In this document: piece by piece, positions 14,027 through 15,981 of the stretch
How positions within the stretch are numbered: position 1 is the first letter of the stretch
How the letters are laid out: the number at the start of each line of letters is the position of its first letter
From: UMGS172 sp045592985
GTDB taxonomy: Bacteria > Bacillota > Clostridia > Oscillospirales > Acutalibacteraceae
Direction: 5' to 3'
Length of the DNA stretch: 15,981 nt
NCBI GenBank assembly: GCA_045592985.1
Contig: JAZNVU010000022.1
Span: forward strand, 1-15,981
Translations under genes and position numbers: made by a program
The notes under the pieces: model-generated
The model's database searches: none
Told to the model about the DNA's origin: nothing
Seen by the model: the letters and a program-made list of their open reading frames with translations, nothing else

Positions 14027-14054
14027 TTGCAAAATCCTTGTCATGTGGTACAAT
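14027..14054 (+). promoter_or_regulatory. Promoter of the beta-propeller gene
   Basis: TTGCAA (14027-14032), 16-base spacer, TACAAT (14049-14054). Transcription should start near 14061, immediately before the GGGGGTGA ribosome site (14065-14072), so the leader is only about 16 bases. An in-frame TTG at 14038 lies inside the promoter and cannot be the start. Confidence 0.65.
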
Positions 14055-14076
14055 ACAAAGGTATGGGGGTGACTGT

Positions 14077-15306
14077 TTGAAACGTATTTTGTCTTTAGTT
14101 CTTTTTGCTGTTGTATCCGCTACTTCATTGTTTTTAGGAAACAACATTGATTATACGGTTGTTGTAGAGCCAACTGTCACCAAAGAACCTGAGTATGTGC
14201 TGAAGTGGGTTATGAATAACCTTGGAATACCTTCAGCCAGCTCATACGGTAATGATAAGCTGTCATCACGAAATCCTTGGGATATGACCGTTTTTGACGG
14301 GAAACTCTATATCGGCAGTGGTGATTATAGCGATAATACAGGACCTGTAGCCATTTGGCGATATGATATTCAAAACAACATTTGGGAAAACACTGGCACC
14401 GTTAACGACGAGGCCGTAGCAAGATTCCACACCATTAACAACAACCTTGTGATTTCAGGTGTTGACCCTAAAGATGACCACGATTTCGGTAGTTACTATG
14501 TCCTTAATCAAGATAAGTGGGAAACTGTGCGCAACGTACCTAACGGCGTTCACATGTTCGATATTGTCGAGCATAACGACGAAATGTTTTATGCAATAGG
14601 AACTGCCAACGGCAAGAATTCTCCGGTACAAAAAACTGCAGACGGTAAAAAGTTTGTTAACGTTCCTTTTTATGACGGTGAGAAAAAGATATTAGGTGAC
14701 GAATCACTTCACCATTCGCGTTGTTATGCATTTTTTAAAGTTGATGGCCGATTGTTTGCTTTTTGTAAGTGGTATAACTCGGGAGCATACGGGTTTTACG
14801 AGTACAAAAAAGATGCTTTCCGTAAAATTGAAGACATTTCGACAATAAAGGTTAAATTCCCCGGAATTAACCGCCAGTCTTTAATAAACGAGTGGTTAAC
14901 AGTGGAGGACACTTGTTACATTTCGCTTGGTTTTGTATATACCACTAAAGATTTCACCAAACTTGAACCTTTACAGGTGCCCGATAATCAGTATGTGACT
15001 GACATTTGTGAATCAGACGGCAAGATATACATGATATCGACCAAAAAGAACGAATCGGAACCTGTCGCAGAAGGCGAAGCCATGCCGCCTGCAACTTATA
15101 AAAATACGGTTTGGGAATATTCCAAAACCAATGGGTTTAAAGAGGTATTTTCGTTCGACCACGGCACAACCGCCATGAATATGTGCTCCTATAACGGCAA
15201 ATTTTACATTGGCATGGGAAGTTATAATGACCCCAGCATAGACCAAACCCTCAATGGCACGATTTTGATGTTTGAGGAAAAGTTGGTAGAAAAAACACCG
15301 GAATAA
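14077..15306 (+). CDS. Secreted or surface-tethered beta-propeller protein of unknown function
   Basis: The 409-residue protein begins with a basic, hydrophobic export signal (about 1-20, KRILSLVLFAVVSA); no lipobox cysteine is seen, and the segment may stay as an anchor. After a 40-residue linker come repeated blade-like strands of the form DGKLYIGSG: around 72-82, 119-128, 164-175, 221-230, 275-285, 312-321 and 371-382. The first and last are the most alike (DGKLYIGSGDY and NGKFYIGMGSY), typical of a closed six- or seven-bladed propeller of Kelch/WD-like fold. Ligand and role are unknown. TTG 14077 is chosen as start because GGGGGTGA ends four bases before it and MKRILS then heads the signal sequence. 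It has its own promoter and terminator and no partner gene. The proline- and glutamate-rich loop near 325-340 is an insertion between blades. Confidence 0.8.
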   Translation: MKRILSLVLFAVVSATSLFLGNNIDYTVVVEPTVTKEPEYVLKWVMNNLGIPSASSYGNDKLSSRNPWDMTVFDGKLYIGSGDYSDNTGPVAIWRYDIQNNIWENTGTVNDEAVARFHTINNNLVISGVDPKDDHDFGSYYVLNQDKWETVRNVPNGVHMFDIVEHNDEMFYAIGTANGKNSPVQKTADGKKFVNVPFYDGEKKILGDESLHHSRCYAFFKVDGRLFAFCKWYNSGAYGFYEYKKDAFRKIEDISTIKVKFPGINRQSLINEWLTVEDTCYISLGFVYTTKDFTKLEPLQVPDNQYVTDICESDGKIYMISTKKNESEPVAEGEAMPPATYKNTVWEYSKTNGFKEVFSFDHGTTAMNMCSYNGKFYIGMGSYNDPSIDQTLNGTILMFEEKLVEKTPE

Positions 15307-15338
15307 ATGGTTTGAATACTGATTTAGATACACTAAAA

Positions 15339-15369
15339 AACGCCTAAGGCAAAAGCCTTGGGCGTTTTT
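15339..15369 (+). terminator. Terminator of the beta-propeller gene
   Basis: Stem AACGCCTAAGGC (15339-15350) with GCCTTGGGCGTT (15355-15366), loop AAAA, then a short T-run to 15369. The one imperfect pair (15345/15360) is U-G on the plus strand but A-C on the minus strand, which favours plus-strand use. The A-run on the left could also let it stop the convergent GGGtGRT gene. Confidence 0.85.
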
Positions 15370-15381
15370 AATTGCAATATG

Positions 15382-15981
15382 TTATTTGCTAGCTTCTTCG
15401 ATAGCAACAGCGCAAGCAACGGTCATACCAACCATGGGGTTGTTACCTGCACCGATAAGACCCATCATCTCTACGTGAGCGGGAACTGAAGAAGAACCTG
15501 CAAACTGAGCGTCAGAGTGCATACGACCCATTGTATCTGTCATACCATAGGAAGCGGGACCTGCAGCCATGTTATCAGGGTGAAGAGTACGACCTGTACC
15601 ACCACCTGATGCAACTGAGAAGTATTTAACGCCATTTTCGTTACACCATTTTTTGTAGGTACCTGCAACAGGATGCTGGAAACGAGTGGGGTTAGTTGAG
15701 TTACCTGTGATGGAAACACCAACGTTTTCAAGTCTCATAATTGCAACGCCTTCAGGAACGTTATCTGCACCGTAGCAACGAACCTTAGCTCTGTCACCAT
15801 TTGAGTAAGCTGTTTCGTTAACAACCTTAACTGTTTCTGTATAGGGATCAAACTCTGTCTGAACATATGTGAAGCCGTTGATTCTTGAAATAATCATAGC
15901 AGCGTCTTTGCCAAGACCGTTAAGGATAACACGGAGAGGCTGTGTTCTAACCTTGTTTGCATTAAGAGCAATTTTGATAGC
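15382..15981 (-). CDS. GGGtGRT family protein, N-terminus cut by the window edge
   Basis: The frame stays open from the stop codon (15382) to the right end of the window, giving the last 199 residues; the start lies outside. The motif that names the family, GGGTGRTLHPDN, is at about 127-138 of the visible part, followed by a Gly/Met-rich C-terminal segment (MMGLIGAGNNPMVGMT). The ATG at 15897 is only an internal methionine, because matching sequence continues upstream (KIALNANKVRTQPLRVILNG). GGGtGRT proteins occur in anaerobic bacteria and archaea and have no established function; I recall them next to iron-sulfur scaffold proteins, which could not be checked here because the neighbour is off the window. 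Codon choice (GTA/GTT, ACA, GCA, AAC) and wording look like a well-expressed gene. Confidence 0.9.
   Translation of the reverse strand, partial: AIKIALNANKVRTQPLRVILNGLGKDAAMIISRINGFTYVQTEFDPYTETVKVVNETAYSNGDRAKVRCYGADNVPEGVAIMRLENVGVSITGNSTNPTRFQHPVAGTYKKWCNENGVKYFSVASGGGTGRTLHPDNMAAGPASYGMTDTMGRMHSDAQFAGSSSVPAHVEMMGLIGAGNNPMVGMTVACAVAIEEASK

Noticed and set aside
14038..14076. TTG start at 14038 for the beta-propeller protein
   Set aside because: It lies between the -35 and -10 boxes and would put 13 polar residues before the export signal.

Overview
The window looks like chromosomal DNA of a low-GC, endospore-forming Firmicute of the class Clostridia, probably a gut Oscillospirales/Ruminococcaceae-like bacterium. 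This is inferred from the complete spoIIA sporulation operon, a Spo0A-box-like sequence, strong AGGAGG-type ribosome sites, AT-rich sigma-A promoters and short intrinsic terminators. No phage, transposase, CRISPR array, tRNA or rRNA was found. Most genes are on the minus strand.

Layout. 1-200: an array of micro-hairpins separated by a repeated 9-base spacer. 201-1601 (minus): spoIIAA-spoIIAB-sigF, which switches on forespore sigma-F. 1678-2949 (minus): folC. 2997-5624 (minus): valS. Intrinsic terminators sit directly before both folC and spoIIAA. 5625-5844: a promoter region in which the valS promoter and an opposite-strand promoter share one -10 region; the opposite promoter points to a strong hairpin terminator, so a ~150-nt orphan RNA is possible. 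5845-10089 (minus): a divergent type IIA topoisomerase pair, B subunit first. 10306-11004 (plus): a TVP38/TMEM64 (VTT) membrane protein whose best start codon is ACG. 11043-13903 (minus): DUF5058-like membrane protein, second membrane protein and membrane-anchored M20 peptidase as one operon. 14077-15306 (plus): a secreted or surface-tethered beta-propeller protein of unknown function. 15382-15981 (minus): C-terminal part of a GGGtGRT-family protein cut by the window edge.

How genes work together. SpoIIAB holds sigma-F inactive and phosphorylates SpoIIAA; dephosphorylated SpoIIAA frees sigma-F. The two topoisomerase subunits presumably form one A2B2 enzyme. The DUF5058/membrane/M20 operon suggests uptake or export of a small peptide-like compound coupled to its hydrolysis; this is inference.

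Most of the window is ordinary housekeeping DNA. The best leads are the hairpin array, the shared-core divergent promoter with its candidate small RNA, the terminator between a Spo0A box and spoIIAA, a sigma-F lacking its usual N-terminus, the ACG start, and the peptidase-transporter operon. I do not see a clearly new multi-gene defence or mobile system.
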